Positions 34,542 to 44,637 of a DNA stretch of 64,000 nt are shown piece by piece. Each line of letters begins with the position of its first letter. The first letter of the stretch is position 1. The notes under the pieces are model-generated. The model did no database searches, was not told the origin of the DNA, and saw nothing but the letters and a program-made list of their open reading frames with translations. The DNA comes from Thalassomonas actiniarum (lineage in GTDB: Bacteria > Pseudomonadota > Gammaproteobacteria > Enterobacterales > Alteromonadaceae), in the NCBI RefSeq assembly GCF_000948975.2, contig NZ_CP059735.1, positions 4,772,603-4,836,602 on the forward strand, written 5' to 3'. Position numbers and translations under genes: made by a program.

Positions 34542-36797
34542 ATGGAAAATACTAAACTCATTAAGCTCAACCAATGGATACTAGATCCTGTCGAAAATCA
34601 CCTGATTAAAGATGATAACACCTGTATTCCTCTGGAAGCTAAGCATGTACTTTTGTTGGTATTTTTAGCTGAAACACCTAACAACATCATCAGCCGTGAG
34701 CAACTGATGCAAACAGTATGGAAAAACCGCTGCGTAGAACAAAAAACCATTAATGCTGCCATATCCAGGTTACGTAAAATTCTCGGCGGCGATCGGGATG
34801 ACTTTATTAAAACTCACCTTAAGCGTGGCTATTCATTAGCCTGCAAGGTGGAATATTTGGATAGAGATGATTTACTACTAGTAGATTCCTTATCTGCCAA
34901 AAACACCAGAGGCAAAAAAGAGCATAGCGAAATAGCTAAGTCAAAAGGAAAAGCAGATAATGCTTCACCCCATACGGCACCAGATGTAAAAAAAAGAGTG
35001 TCCGCCACAGAGAATAAAACCAATGGTCAGACCAAAAAACGGTTTTCAACCAAGCCCTTTTATAAACTTTATTCACTCATAGCTACATTGTTACTGGCTT
35101 TTGTACTATGGCAACTAGTTAAGCCGATAAAGCCATCATCACAAATATTGACCAAGCATGATGCTCCCGATGAGCCATTGACTTACTTACAAGGTAGGGA
35201 GTCTTCACCGGTATTATCCTCTAATAAAACCCTGCTGGCCTTTACTCATAGACCTGACAACAGCCCTTACTCCAGACTTGTCATTCAAAATATCGAAACA
35301 AAAGAGCATAGTACGATAAAGCATGACAAAAAAGTCGTGAGTCCTTATTGGTCGCCATCAGGTGATGAGTTATTTTATATTTCAGTGGAACAGGATAACT
35401 GCACAGTAAAAAAAGTAAGGGTTAGTCAAAGTTTAAGAATATCTCCCCCTATTACTGTGACTCAATGTAGCCCTTATCTACCACATTTGTCATCTACAGG
35501 TATCGCCATCGACTCAGACTTAAACTGGCTTTATTATACTGCTAAAGATGCAGATAAGCCCCAAGGTGTAATTAAGCGCTATCACTTAAAAAAACATAAC
35601 AGTGAAGTAGTAACGGCCCCTCAGGGAAAATACCAAGGAGATGCAAGCCTTCGATTAAGCCCTGATAACTCAAAGCTGGCATATAAACGTTATTATGATG
35701 ATCACTCTGAATCAATTATGATATTAGATCTTAATAGCGGCGAGACTAAATCACTGATTAATAACTCATCATTATCTAATAGCATCGGCTGGACTATAAC
35801 GGGCTCCCATGTGTTATATATTGATAAAAAAGAAGAAATACTCAATAGCATAAATATCTCCACAGGTGATATTACAGCTTTGTATCAGTTTGATACCAAT
35901 GCAACACACCCTCTGATGCACTCTGTTACCGAAGTATTATTTACTTTAGGAGAGTCTTCGACAACAAATATAAACTATTTAAATCTGGGAAAAGAAAAAC
36001 AGGTTGCATCCCCCCTAATCACCTCTAGCTTTAAAGATCATTCAGCCGCTTTTTATAACGCCAAAAATACTAAACGAGTTGCTTTTGCTTCTAACCGCTC
36101 AGGAAACGAGCAAATTTGGCTAAAGGAAGCTGATCAATTTCAGCAATTAACCCACTATGAAGACAAAGCATACATTTATGAATTACATTTTTCAGCGAAT
36201 GGTGAAATTATCTTATTCATCAGAAATGACAAATTATATGCGCTAAACACTAATACCAAACAAATAAAAGCCATTCCCCATCCAAACAAGACCGTAAAAA
36301 ACATCGACTGGTTATGTCATTCTAATGACAATATTCTTACCACAGTGTTAGAGGATGGTAGCTGGCACCTCTACCAGCTAAATATTTATACTCAGAAAAC
36401 TAAAAAGCTAGCAAACGGGATCACATCAATACATAGCCAATGTGCGAATAACGACAGTAAATATTATGCCTCTACCACCGGCAGTAAAGGCATTTATCAG
36501 CTAACAGACAACTGGAAAATTAATGACACCTATCATTATTTTCCTGGTGTGGATCTGGATTACAACCTGGATTGGGCTATCGGCGATGATGCTGTTTACC
36601 GAATAACTCGTGACAGAAGAGAAGTCTTTAAAGTAGATTTTGCCACTGGACAAAACGAAAAAGTAGATATAGGAGACACTAATACCCTGTTCATCACAAT
36701 ACATTACAACAATTTGCTAATGAATGACTTTGCGCCAGTCGACACCTATATTGGAAAAATCACTATTCCTGACTTACAAAACAGACTTAGCAACTAA
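34542..36797 (+). CDS. CadC/ToxR-type membrane regulator, tandem paralogue
   Basis: 751 residues. The first 107 residues are nearly identical to the upstream gene (MENTKLIKLNQWILDPVENH onward), including the recognition-helix region. The linker is unrelated and shorter, the membrane helix lies near 174-193 (LYSLIATLLLAFVLWQLV), and the propeller domain is clearly homologous but more diverged (SPDNSKLAYKRYYDD, FASNRSGNEQIWLKEA). Probably both bind the same DNA sites but sense different periplasmic inputs. Confidence 0.85.
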   Translation: MENTKLIKLNQWILDPVENHLIKDDNTCIPLEAKHVLLLVFLAETPNNIISREQLMQTVWKNRCVEQKTINAAISRLRKILGGDRDDFIKTHLKRGYSLACKVEYLDRDDLLLVDSLSAKNTRGKKEHSEIAKSKGKADNASPHTAPDVKKRVSATENKTNGQTKKRFSTKPFYKLYSLIATLLLAFVLWQLVKPIKPSSQILTKHDAPDEPLTYLQGRESSPVLSSNKTLLAFTHRPDNSPYSRLVIQNIETKEHSTIKHDKKVVSPYWSPSGDELFYISVEQDNCTVKKVRVSQSLRISPPITVTQCSPYLPHLSSTGIAIDSDLNWLYYTAKDADKPQGVIKRYHLKKHNSEVVTAPQGKYQGDASLRLSPDNSKLAYKRYYDDHSESIMILDLNSGETKSLINNSSLSNSIGWTITGSHVLYIDKKEEILNSINISTGDITALYQFDTNATHPLMHSVTEVLFTLGESSTTNINYLNLGKEKQVASPLITSSFKDHSAAFYNAKNTKRVAFASNRSGNEQIWLKEADQFQQLTHYEDKAYIYELHFSANGEIILFIRNDKLYALNTNTKQIKAIPHPNKTVKNIDWLCHSNDNILTTVLEDGSWHLYQLNIYTQKTKKLANGITSIHSQCANNDSKYYASTTGSKGIYQLTDNWKINDTYHYFPGVDLDYNLDWAIGDDAVYRITRDRREVFKVDFATGQNEKVDIGDTNTLFITIHYNNLLMNDFAPVDTYIGKITIPDLQNRLSN

Positions 36798-36920
36798 TAA
36801 CAGAATTTAAATTGCCGTACGTACCAGAGCGCAGATATTAAAGCACCGGGCCCCTCCAACGTGAAGTTGCCCCTTATATTTATTAATCATTTCTTATTGC
36901 CGAGCGATTATTACTCCTCA

Positions 36921-37580
36921 TTATACTAACCAGCCAGAAATTGTAATTCTTTGTTTATGAGCAGGATTATTCAACACTCGTACACTGTGGTACATAGGGT
37001 GATCTATTTTTAATAAAACCAGGCTATTAAACTCTGGTTGCAATGACTTTTTATAGAACTTTATACGCTTAGGATATAACTCTAATTGTCCACCATATTT
37101 ATGCTGCCACCCTTTAGACAATTGATAAATGAAAGCATATTTTCCTGCTCCTTTATCACTATGGTAATTAATAAACTGCCCTTTCATAAATAAAGCCAAA
37201 AATGTATCCGTAACCTCTCCATCTAAAGCTAATGGTTCATTCACTTTCTGCTGTAACAACTGGCAGAAAGTTCTGTGAATATCACCACTACCGTGAGCCT
37301 TCTCATGTTTATTACCAGTTCGATAAAAAGAAAAAGAAAATTGCCGACGCTGTAAAGCTTTCACAGCCTGTTGATGCCTTCTTTTATCTACTGTAGATGA
37401 AGTTAGAATGTCCTTAATACTCATCAAAGGACGATACGGAGTTGTTAATAAGTCCCAAGTTTTATGGTGCTTCGCAGCAAGTATTTTTTTACGAAATGAC
37501 AAAGCTTGCGCTTCCGGTAAAAAATTCTTTATTTGCACATAACCATTTTTATTTAACTGCTTTTCCCAATGCATAAACAT
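36921..37580 (-). CDS. 2-oxoglutarate/Fe(II)-dependent oxygenase (prolyl-hydroxylase-like)
   Basis: 219 residues (ATG 37580; a second ATG at 37574). The double-stranded beta-helix iron site is visible as HSD in NYHSDKGAGKYAFIYQLS, the distal His in DHPMYHSVRVL and the 2-oxoglutarate-binding Arg in KQRITISGWLV, with KYGGQLELY between. This is the P4Hc-type 2OG-FeII_Oxy family. The substrate is unknown. It diverges from the small protein at 37711 with 130 bp between, suggesting a functional pair. Confidence 0.8.
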   Translation of the reverse strand: MFMHWEKQLNKNGYVQIKNFLPEAQALSFRKKILAAKHHKTWDLLTTPYRPLMSIKDILTSSTVDKRRHQQAVKALQRRQFSFSFYRTGNKHEKAHGSGDIHRTFCQLLQQKVNEPLALDGEVTDTFLALFMKGQFINYHSDKGAGKYAFIYQLSKGWQHKYGGQLELYPKRIKFYKKSLQPEFNSLVLLKIDHPMYHSVRVLNNPAHKQRITISGWLV

Positions 37581-37710
37581 TTACTGCCTGTTATTAATAT
37601 TCACCAAAGATAATACTCGAAAATGAATATTTCCTTTATAATTAAAACGCGTTAAAAATTTGTTAGCGCTTACTATTATACTTATAAAAAGTTTACCTAA
37701 AGGGAACATT

Positions 37711-38172
37711 ATGTCTGCTTTAATTGAAGAAAAAATTATCAGTAATGATATTAAACTGGTCTACGACTTAACTAAAAAACCCAATCGTACAAACCTTAAG
37801 CCAAAAGACGACCGTGCTGTAATCGCTAAAATGCGTTTGGATTTAGTTTTACCCGAAAACGATATATTAACGGTTGATGTAGACTTTGATACGACCAGTG
37901 GATATCACGGAAATGCCATGATATTGACAGATGATTTTGGTGTGGAAATGGTTGCTACCGCTTTCGAAGTAAAATATGGTCAGGAGGAAGCAGATAAATT
38001 ACGTCATGCCTGGGCTAATAAACAACAACCAGATGATCCTCGTAAACCCAGCTATATTTTAGTGCAACAACCTGAAATAAAAGGTGAAGTACCAAGAGTC
38101 TTTGGTACTTGTGGAGGAAAACGACACCCGCCGGCAATAGCTCCAAGTAATATTCTGTCAACTGAGCTTTAG
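37711..38172 (+). CDS. unknown small protein with Cys-Gly-Gly-Lys-Arg-His C-terminal tail
   Basis: 153 residues from the ATG at 37711, which has AAGGGA upstream; an in-frame ATG at 37660 has no ribosome site and adds an odd hydrophobic stretch. The body is polar and acidic, without signal or membrane segment. The C-terminus is distinctive: GEVPRVFGTCGGKRHPPAIA. I do not recognise the family. Being divergent from a 2OG-Fe(II) oxygenase, it might be that enzyme's substrate or partner; this is speculation. Confidence 0.6.
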   Translation: MSALIEEKIISNDIKLVYDLTKKPNRTNLKPKDDRAVIAKMRLDLVLPENDILTVDVDFDTTSGYHGNAMILTDDFGVEMVATAFEVKYGQEEADKLRHAWANKQQPDDPRKPSYILVQQPEIKGEVPRVFGTCGGKRHPPAIAPSNILSTEL

Positions 38173-38478
38173 CTCAATTATATAGAGGTGCGACAAGGAA
38201 AAATACTTGTCGCTTAAAAGCCCCACGATAATCTACAAGTTTTTTTCATATATTTCATATTCTCCATACAATATACTTGTACTGAACAAAAACGAACTAA
38301 TCATCGACTTTATATTTTTAAATCGCTAACATAATAATATTATTGGTGTTATAGGGAAAAACGCTTCTCTTGCTGTACAAATGGAAAAAACATGCTGAAA
38401 ATTTCCTATTCCCATTTCTTATACCAGAAATTACTCTCAGTTTATAAACTGTTAATTTTCCCGCAATATAGGGGGAAA
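38173..38478 (+). other. AT-rich gap with terminator hairpin before the sensor gene
   Basis: GCGACAAG (38190-38197) and CTTGTCGC (38206-38213) form a perfect 8-bp hairpin followed by TTAAAA, probably ending the upstream gene. The rest is very AT-rich (AATAATATTATT near 38334) and should hold the sensor promoter; no boxes can be fixed. Confidence 0.55.
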
Positions 38479-41289
38479 ATGATGTCATCGTTCTACAGTT
38501 TACTTGCTCTATACCTTCTGCCTTTTATAAGTCTGAGTAGTTCAGCTAAAAGCGTACCCGAATTGGAATATTTAGCCAGTGTAAATGCTATAACGCAAGA
38601 TGAAATGGGATATATCTGGTTAGCAAACAATCAAGGCCTGACACGATTCGATGGTAAAAATATCATAACATTTTCCAGTAACAATAATCATTGGCCTTTA
38701 CCATTTAGCCATCCTCACGATATGTCTTCTGTTGGTAATAAAATATTAATATCAACAGAAAATAATAGACTATGGGAATTTGATCCAAAAAACGGCTCTG
38801 CATCAGCAATAGGTATAAACACAGATAATTCAAGCATTTATAATGCAGTCGAGTTTCAGGGGAACTACTACGCTTTTAGCAAGTCGCCCGATCATTTATA
38901 CCGTTACGACCCGAAAAATCAGCAAACCATAAAACTGCAGGAAAATATACAGCTAAGTCAACTGGTACGCACTAATAATAAACTGTACTTCTCCAGTAAC
39001 AATGCTTTATTTGAAATAACACCAAACAAGATAAGTAAAATATTAACTTTAGATATCACATCTATATCGACAGCTGGTAATAGTTTAATCGTTGCCACTG
39101 CAAATAAGCTTTACTACTTTTCTGATAGCGGACAAACAAAGAGTATTGATATTGATGAAAAAGTTTATGCCATAACTCCTGAAAACAATAGAGTAGATGG
39201 CGCAGGCGATAATTTTTATACTATTGATACTAAAGGAAAAACAAGGAAGTACCATACCAGTTCTCTAACAGAGTTAACTCATAAATATTCCGATACGAAA
39301 CCACAACATACTCGTGCCATGTTACAAGATAACTCTGGCGGTTTATGGTTATTAACAAACCTCGGGCTTCAGCTAATTACTGAAAAGAAAATGGTAAATC
39401 ACCCATTACATTTTGATATTTATTACAACAATTTTTCTCTTCAAAAAATCAAGGGGGAGCTAATTATTGGCACTTACGGCCAAGGTCTTCATCCCTTTAC
39501 TGAAGGTGTAACTTCAAGCCCTACAAATGATGAACCAGTATTAACGAGTGAGGTCAATCAACACTTTAGCAAGCGAGGTAAAATTATTTATTCCACGCTC
39601 TCCGTTGGAGATGATTTATATATCGCCACCTTTGATGGCTTGTGGCTTTACCAGAGCCAAAACAAAGAACTAAAACGAATTGATATTCCCGATGATATTT
39701 TAATTTTTTTGGATATGACCTTAAAGGGTAATTTACTCTATATCGGCACTAATAGTAATGGCTTACTAATTTTTGATGTGGTTCAACAAAAACTATTACT
39801 ACATTTAGGTAAAGGAAGTGGTCTAAGTTCATTAGAAGTCAACGGAATCTTACCGCTTGATAATGGTGAAATTTGGATTACTACAGCTGTTGGCTTGGAT
39901 ATCTATAACCACAAAGCGAAAACTTTAAGAAAAGTATCAATTCCAGCCTCCAGTAAGATAGGCACTCTAGTGCTAGCTGATAATAAAATTTTTGTAGCTA
40001 CCATGGGTAGCGGCATTTTTGTTTTTAACCGTCAAGGAGAGTTAATATCCAGGTTTGCTTCAGGTATAACCTTTTATTACCTAAAAGTCATTAATGGAGA
40101 AATTTGGGCTCCCGCCGATCCTGGTTTATATCGTATCAACCCCACTGATTACCAAATTACTATGGTACCGGACACAGAGTTACTGTCTTTTACCGATTCT
40201 CCTCTGCAAGTTGATCATAAGCTTTATATACCTCATTCCCGAGGAATTTTAGAATTACCGCTAATTGATGAAAAAACCTTTAATGCCAAAGTTTATATCA
40301 GCAAAACTACTGTTTCCGGGAATAGCTCCATCATCAACAAAACCATCAATGTCGATAGCCCTAACGATGTTATCACTCTGGAATTAGCCAGCCTGGATTA
40401 TCGTCCGGGGCAGGAGAAACAGTATAAATACCGTATAAATAACGGTAGCTGGAATGAGGTCTATGGCCACCAATTAACTTTAACCGGCCTGGGTTCAGGA
40501 TTGTACGATATTGAAATTATGGGTACCAACAGCTTCGGCCAGTGGAGCAGCTATAAAGCCTACACCACTATCAATGTCGCCTACCCCTGGTACTGGAGCA
40601 TGACCATGAGAATTGTTTATGCCCTAATATTTTTAATCGTCATCACCAAGCTGTTCTGGCTACTATTCATGCGCGCCAAATCCATCACCAAAATCCACCG
40701 CATTTTAAACGCCGACATGAAAAACCGTGGCAAAGCCGCCCTCAATGTCAGCCGTAACCTCGCCTATGTGCTGGAGTTATTAAACCAAACCGATGAGAGC
40801 CGCCTGGAAAAATCCAGAAGCATCATACAACAAAGCATTGATGAGCTAAAAAGCAACACCAATGCCAAACAGCCCGACGGCCTTTACGGCAACTCCCTGG
40901 AAGTCGCCCTGCCGTTTTTCAGCGACTACCTGCAGCAGAAATATCATATCAACCTGAGCAATACCATAGAGTTAAATGACATTTCACTCGCCTACGAAAT
41001 GCAATCAGATATTTATAAAATCATTTATGAGTCAATCACTTCCGCCATACTCAACGGCAACGGCCGCAACTTCACCATGGCGCTAAAGGAAGTAAAAAGA
41101 AAGGTCTGGATCAATATCAGCGACGACGGCAACAGCTTTTTAAACTTCAACAACAACATAAATTTCAATATGGCCATGTATTACACCCGTAAAATCGCCA
41201 AAAAGTATAATGCCTCGGTCCATATCTTTAATAAGCAAGACAAAGGCAGCCAGCTGGCGATTAGCATACCGTTAATGGACATCACTTAA
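38479..41289 (+). CDS. two-component-regulator-propeller sensor with degenerate kinase module
   Basis: 936 residues from the ATG at 38479, chosen because AGGGGG precedes it and it starts a signal peptide (MMSSFYSLLALYLLPFISLSSSAKS). Residues about 30-620 are Reg_prop-type propeller repeats (ITQDEMGYIWLANNQGLTRFDG, LQDNSGGLWLLTNLGLQL). Then comes a Y_Y_Y domain (LASLDYRPGQEKQYKYRING style), a membrane helix near 708-732 and a cytoplasmic part with a degenerate HATPase (YKIIYESITSAILNG, ISDDGNSF). No convincing phosphoacceptor histidine box is visible, so kinase activity is doubtful. GC content rises noticeably after about 40.3 kb, within the gene. No response regulator is adjacent. Confidence 0.75.
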   Translation: MMSSFYSLLALYLLPFISLSSSAKSVPELEYLASVNAITQDEMGYIWLANNQGLTRFDGKNIITFSSNNNHWPLPFSHPHDMSSVGNKILISTENNRLWEFDPKNGSASAIGINTDNSSIYNAVEFQGNYYAFSKSPDHLYRYDPKNQQTIKLQENIQLSQLVRTNNKLYFSSNNALFEITPNKISKILTLDITSISTAGNSLIVATANKLYYFSDSGQTKSIDIDEKVYAITPENNRVDGAGDNFYTIDTKGKTRKYHTSSLTELTHKYSDTKPQHTRAMLQDNSGGLWLLTNLGLQLITEKKMVNHPLHFDIYYNNFSLQKIKGELIIGTYGQGLHPFTEGVTSSPTNDEPVLTSEVNQHFSKRGKIIYSTLSVGDDLYIATFDGLWLYQSQNKELKRIDIPDDILIFLDMTLKGNLLYIGTNSNGLLIFDVVQQKLLLHLGKGSGLSSLEVNGILPLDNGEIWITTAVGLDIYNHKAKTLRKVSIPASSKIGTLVLADNKIFVATMGSGIFVFNRQGELISRFASGITFYYLKVINGEIWAPADPGLYRINPTDYQITMVPDTELLSFTDSPLQVDHKLYIPHSRGILELPLIDEKTFNAKVYISKTTVSGNSSIINKTINVDSPNDVITLELASLDYRPGQEKQYKYRINNGSWNEVYGHQLTLTGLGSGLYDIEIMGTNSFGQWSSYKAYTTINVAYPWYWSMTMRIVYALIFLIVITKLFWLLFMRAKSITKIHRILNADMKNRGKAALNVSRNLAYVLELLNQTDESRLEKSRSIIQQSIDELKSNTNAKQPDGLYGNSLEVALPFFSDYLQQKYHINLSNTIELNDISLAYEMQSDIYKIIYESITSAILNGNGRNFTMALKEVKRKVWINISDDGNSFLNFNNNINFNMAMYYTRKIAKKYNASVHIFNKQDKGSQLAISIPLMDIT

Positions 41290-41533
41290 TTAACATTTGG
41301 CTAAGCTGAGCAAAAACAACACATTGCCCTCCCCCGCCTCAGCTAACCACCGCCCCCTTGCGTATCGCAGCTTGCCTTGCCCCGCCTCGATACAGGCCCC
41401 GCCAGCGCTGGCAAAATCAATAAAGTTATAATTAATAGCCAAGAGAATGCGCTCTATGCTGGCTTCGCCGAATAAGAAAGAGTAAAATATCGCTCCATTT
41501 AAATTGGCTGTTGAATTTTTAGGCAAGAAGTTA

Positions 41534-42985
41534 ATGAGTAAAAAGCTGTATATCAAAACCTGGGGCTGTCAGATGAACGAGTATGACTCGCAAAAGATGG
41601 CGGAACTTTTAGACTCAACCCATGGCTTTGAGTTGGCTGAAGAAGCGGAAGACGCCGACGTCATCCTGCTCAATACTTGTTCCATCCGGGAAAAGGCCCA
41701 GGAAAAAGTTTTCCATCAGTTAGGCCGCTGGAAAGAGCTGAAAAAAACCAACCCCGATTTGCTGATCGGTGTCGGTGGCTGTGTTGCCTCGCAAGAAGGC
41801 GACGCCATTCGCCAGCGCGCGCCTTTTGTTGACATGGTCTTTGGTCCGCAAACCCTGCACCGTCTGCCGGAAATGATCCAGCAAGTCACCGGCGAGAAAA
41901 ACCCGGTAGTTGATGTCAGCTTCCCGGAAATCGAGAAATTCGACCGCCTGCCCGAACCTAAAGCCGAAGGCCCGACCGCCTTTGTTTCCATTATGGAAGG
42001 TTGCAGCAAATACTGTACTTTCTGCGTGGTGCCTTATACCCGCGGCGAAGAAGTCAGCCGTCCGCTTGACGATGTTTTATATGAAATCGCCCAGTTAGCC
42101 GAGCAAGGGGTGCGTGAAGTCAACCTGCTGGGTCAAAACGTAAACGCCTATCGCGGCGAGTCCCACGACGGCAGCATCTGCCGTTTTTCCGAATTATTAC
42201 GCTTAGTGGCCAGCATCGACGGTATCGACCGTATCCGTTACACCACTTCGCACCCGGTAGAGTTTACCGACGATATCATCGAAGCCTATGCCGATGTGCC
42301 TGAGCTGGTGAACCATTTGCACCTGCCGGTACAAAGTGGCGCCGACCGCATCTTAACCCAGATGAAACGCGGCCATACCGCACTGGAATATAAGTCGCAA
42401 ATTCGCCGCCTGCGCAAAGTACGCCCTGAGTTGTGCATGTCGTCTGACTTTATTATCGGCTTCCCGGGTGAAACCGATGCCGACTTTGAAGCCACCATGG
42501 ATCTTATCAAAGCCATCGACTTCGACTTAAGCTTCAGCTTTATCTACAGCGCCCGCCCGGGTACACCGGCGGCGGATTTACCCGACGACATCAGCGAAGA
42601 AACCAAGAAGCAAAGGTTGTATATCCTGCAAGACAGGATCAACCAGCAGGCGCTGCGCATTGCCCGCCAGATGTTAGGCACAGAGCAGCGTATTTTGGTG
42701 GAAGGTCCGTCCAAGAAAAATCCGATGGAACTGCGCGGCCGCACCGAAAACAACCGTATCGTCAACTTTGTTGCCCCGCATCACGTGATCGGCCAGTTTG
42801 TTGACGTGAAAATTACCGATGTTTACGCCAACTCGTTACGCGGCGACCTGGTGCGTGAAGAAAGCGAGATGGGCCTGCGTATTGCCCATTCTCCGGCGGA
42901 TATTCTGGCGAATAACCACCATACAAGCAATAACGAGAACAGCGAAGCTCCTGACAGCCTGGGCGTGACTACCTTTACCCCTTAA
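41534..42985 (+). CDS. miaB: tRNA-2-methylthio-N6-dimethylallyladenosine synthase MiaB
   Basis: MiaB is the radical-SAM methylthiotransferase that adds the 2-methylthio group to i6A37 of tRNAs. The start [19 protein letters not shown] (ATG 41534, 483 residues) matches E. coli; an in-frame ATG at 41504 is not supported. N-terminal cluster cysteines are in [13 protein letters not shown] and VGGCVAS. The radical-SAM CxxxCxxC is CSKYCTFC, and a TRAM domain ends the protein. It heads the miaB-ybeZ-ybeY-ybeX-lnt set. Confidence 0.97.
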   Translation: MSKKLYIKTWGCQMNEYDSQKMAELLDSTHGFELAEEAEDADVILLNTCSIREKAQEKVFHQLGRWKELKKTNPDLLIGVGGCVASQEGDAIRQRAPFVDMVFGPQTLHRLPEMIQQVTGEKNPVVDVSFPEIEKFDRLPEPKAEGPTAFVSIMEGCSKYCTFCVVPYTRGEEVSRPLDDVLYEIAQLAEQGVREVNLLGQNVNAYRGESHDGSICRFSELLRLVASIDGIDRIRYTTSHPVEFTDDIIEAYADVPELVNHLHLPVQSGADRILTQMKRGHTALEYKSQIRRLRKVRPELCMSSDFIIGFPGETDADFEATMDLIKAIDFDLSFSFIYSARPGTPAADLPDDISEETKKQRLYILQDRINQQALRIARQMLGTEQRILVEGPSKKNPMELRGRTENNRIVNFVAPHHVIGQFVDVKITDVYANSLRGDLVREESEMGLRIAHSPADILANNHHTSNNENSEAPDSLGVTTFTP

Positions 42986-43039
42986 CGGCTGCAGGGAACA
43001 ACGCCGGCGGCGTTTGAAAACCGCCGGCAACACACTTAC

Positions 43040-44167
43040 ATGGATACTATTGCATTGAGCAAAAACAGCAGTTTTCAGTTCGTTTTAGAGCCCGTAGATA
43101 ACCACCGTCAGGCAAGTTTATCCGGCCCTATGGACGACAACCTCAAAACCATAGAGCGCCGTCTCGGCGTGGAAATCAGCTACCGCGGCAACCAGTTCAC
43201 TGTCGTCGGCACAGAAATCAACAGTGAAGCAGCCATCAAGCTGCTTAAAGACCTCTATGTCGAAACCGCCCCGGTCAAAGGCCAAAGCAAGCCGGTCACC
43301 CCGGAAATGGTGCATCTGGCGATCCTCGAAGCCCAGGTGTTGGAACAAGATCCGGACACTATTGATGCCGACTTTGACAAAATGGTCACCATTAAAACCA
43401 AACGTGGCGTGATCAAACCCCGCAACAAAAACCAGCAAAGTTATGTGCACAATGTGCTCACCAACGACATCAGCTTTGGCATCGGGGTGGCGGGTACCGG
43501 CAAAACCTATCTGGCGGTGGCCTGTGCGGTTGAGGCGCTGGAACGCCAGGAAGTGCGCAGAATCCTGCTGACCCGCCCTGCGGTAGAAGCCGGCGAAAAA
43601 CTCGGTTTCCTGCCCGGCGATCTGTCGCAAAAGGTCGACCCTTACCTGCGCCCCTTGTACGATGCCTTATTTGAAATGTTAGGCTTTGAAAAAGTTGAAA
43701 AACTTATCGAGCGCAATGTCATTGAAATAGCCCCGCTCGCTTATATGCGCGGCCGTACCCTCAACGACGCCTTTATTATTCTCGACGAAAGCCAGAATAC
43801 CACGGTAGAGCAAATGAAAATGTTCCTGACCCGTATCGGCTTTAATTCCCGCGCCGTGCTCACCGGCGACATTACCCAGGTGGATTTACCCCGCGGGCAG
43901 CGCTCCGGCCTGCGCCATGCCATCGAGGTATTGCAGGACATCCCGGGGATCAGTTTCAGCTTTTTCCAGGCAAAAGACGTGGTGCGCCACCCTGTGGTCG
44001 CCCGTATTGTCGATGCTTACGACAAATACGATCAAAAAGCCAATAAGCTCAAGCAAGAGAAAAAAGAACAGCAACGTTTAGAAGCCCAGGCCGCCGCCAT
44101 GCAGGCAGGACAAACAACGCCAGCTCCTTCAAATGCAACCGAGTCAGGAAAAACCGATGGCCATTGA
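43040..44167 (+). CDS. ybeZ: PhoH-family ATPase YbeZ
   Basis: 375 residues with N-terminal KH-like region, Walker [34 protein letters not shown] and Walker [12 protein letters not shown]. YbeZ is an NTPase/helicase-like partner of the endoribonuclease YbeY in rRNA maturation, and its gene overlaps ybeY by 11 bp. The C-terminal 40 residues are a Lys/Gln/Ala-rich extension. Spacing after miaB is 54 bp. Confidence 0.95.
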   Translation: MDTIALSKNSSFQFVLEPVDNHRQASLSGPMDDNLKTIERRLGVEISYRGNQFTVVGTEINSEAAIKLLKDLYVETAPVKGQSKPVTPEMVHLAILEAQVLEQDPDTIDADFDKMVTIKTKRGVIKPRNKNQQSYVHNVLTNDISFGIGVAGTGKTYLAVACAVEALERQEVRRILLTRPAVEAGEKLGFLPGDLSQKVDPYLRPLYDALFEMLGFEKVEKLIERNVIEIAPLAYMRGRTLNDAFIILDESQNTTVEQMKMFLTRIGFNSRAVLTGDITQVDLPRGQRSGLRHAIEVLQDIPGISFSFFQAKDVVRHPVVARIVDAYDKYDQKANKLKQEKKEQQRLEAQAAAMQAGQTTPAPSNATESGKTDGH

Positions 44168-44612
44168 ACTTGATTTACAACTGGCCTGTGAAGCAGATGA
44201 TACCCCGCAGCAGGCGGAGTTTCAGGCCTGGGTTGAACACATTCTCGGCCGCTTTAAGAAAGACTTTGAACTGACCATACGTGTGGTAGACAGCAGCGAG
44301 AGCCGGCAGTTAAATCACCAGTACCGCGGCAAGGACAAGCCCACCAACGTTTTATCTTTCCCGTTTGAGGTGCCCGAAGGCATAGAGCTGAATTTACTCG
44401 GCGACCTGGTGATTTGCAGCGATGTTGTCCGCACCGAGGCGAACGAGCAAAATAAGACCTTAACCGCCCATTGGGCACACATGGTTACACACGGGTGCTT
44501 GCATTTATTGGGTTATGATCATATAAACGACAATGAAGCAATTGAAATGGAATCACTCGAAACAGAAATTCTGGCGGAATTGGGTTTTAACAATCCGTAC
44601 GAGTCACTTTAA
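44157..44612 (+). CDS. ybeY: endoribonuclease YbeY (rRNA maturation factor)
   Basis: 151 residues from the ATG at 44157 ([13 protein letters not shown]), inside the end of ybeZ; an in-frame ATG at 44133 is further inside and less likely. The zinc motif [11 protein letters not shown] (HxxxHxxxxxH) and [12 protein letters not shown] are diagnostic. YbeY acts in 16S rRNA 3' processing and ribosome quality control. Confidence 0.96.
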   Translation: MAIELDLQLACEADDTPQQAEFQAWVEHILGRFKKDFELTIRVVDSSESRQLNHQYRGKDKPTNVLSFPFEVPEGIELNLLGDLVICSDVVRTEANEQNKTLTAHWAHMVTHGCLHLLGYDHINDNEAIEMESLETEILAELGFNNPYESL

Positions 44613-44637
44613 TTTACACAGGAAATGAAAAAGCTCT

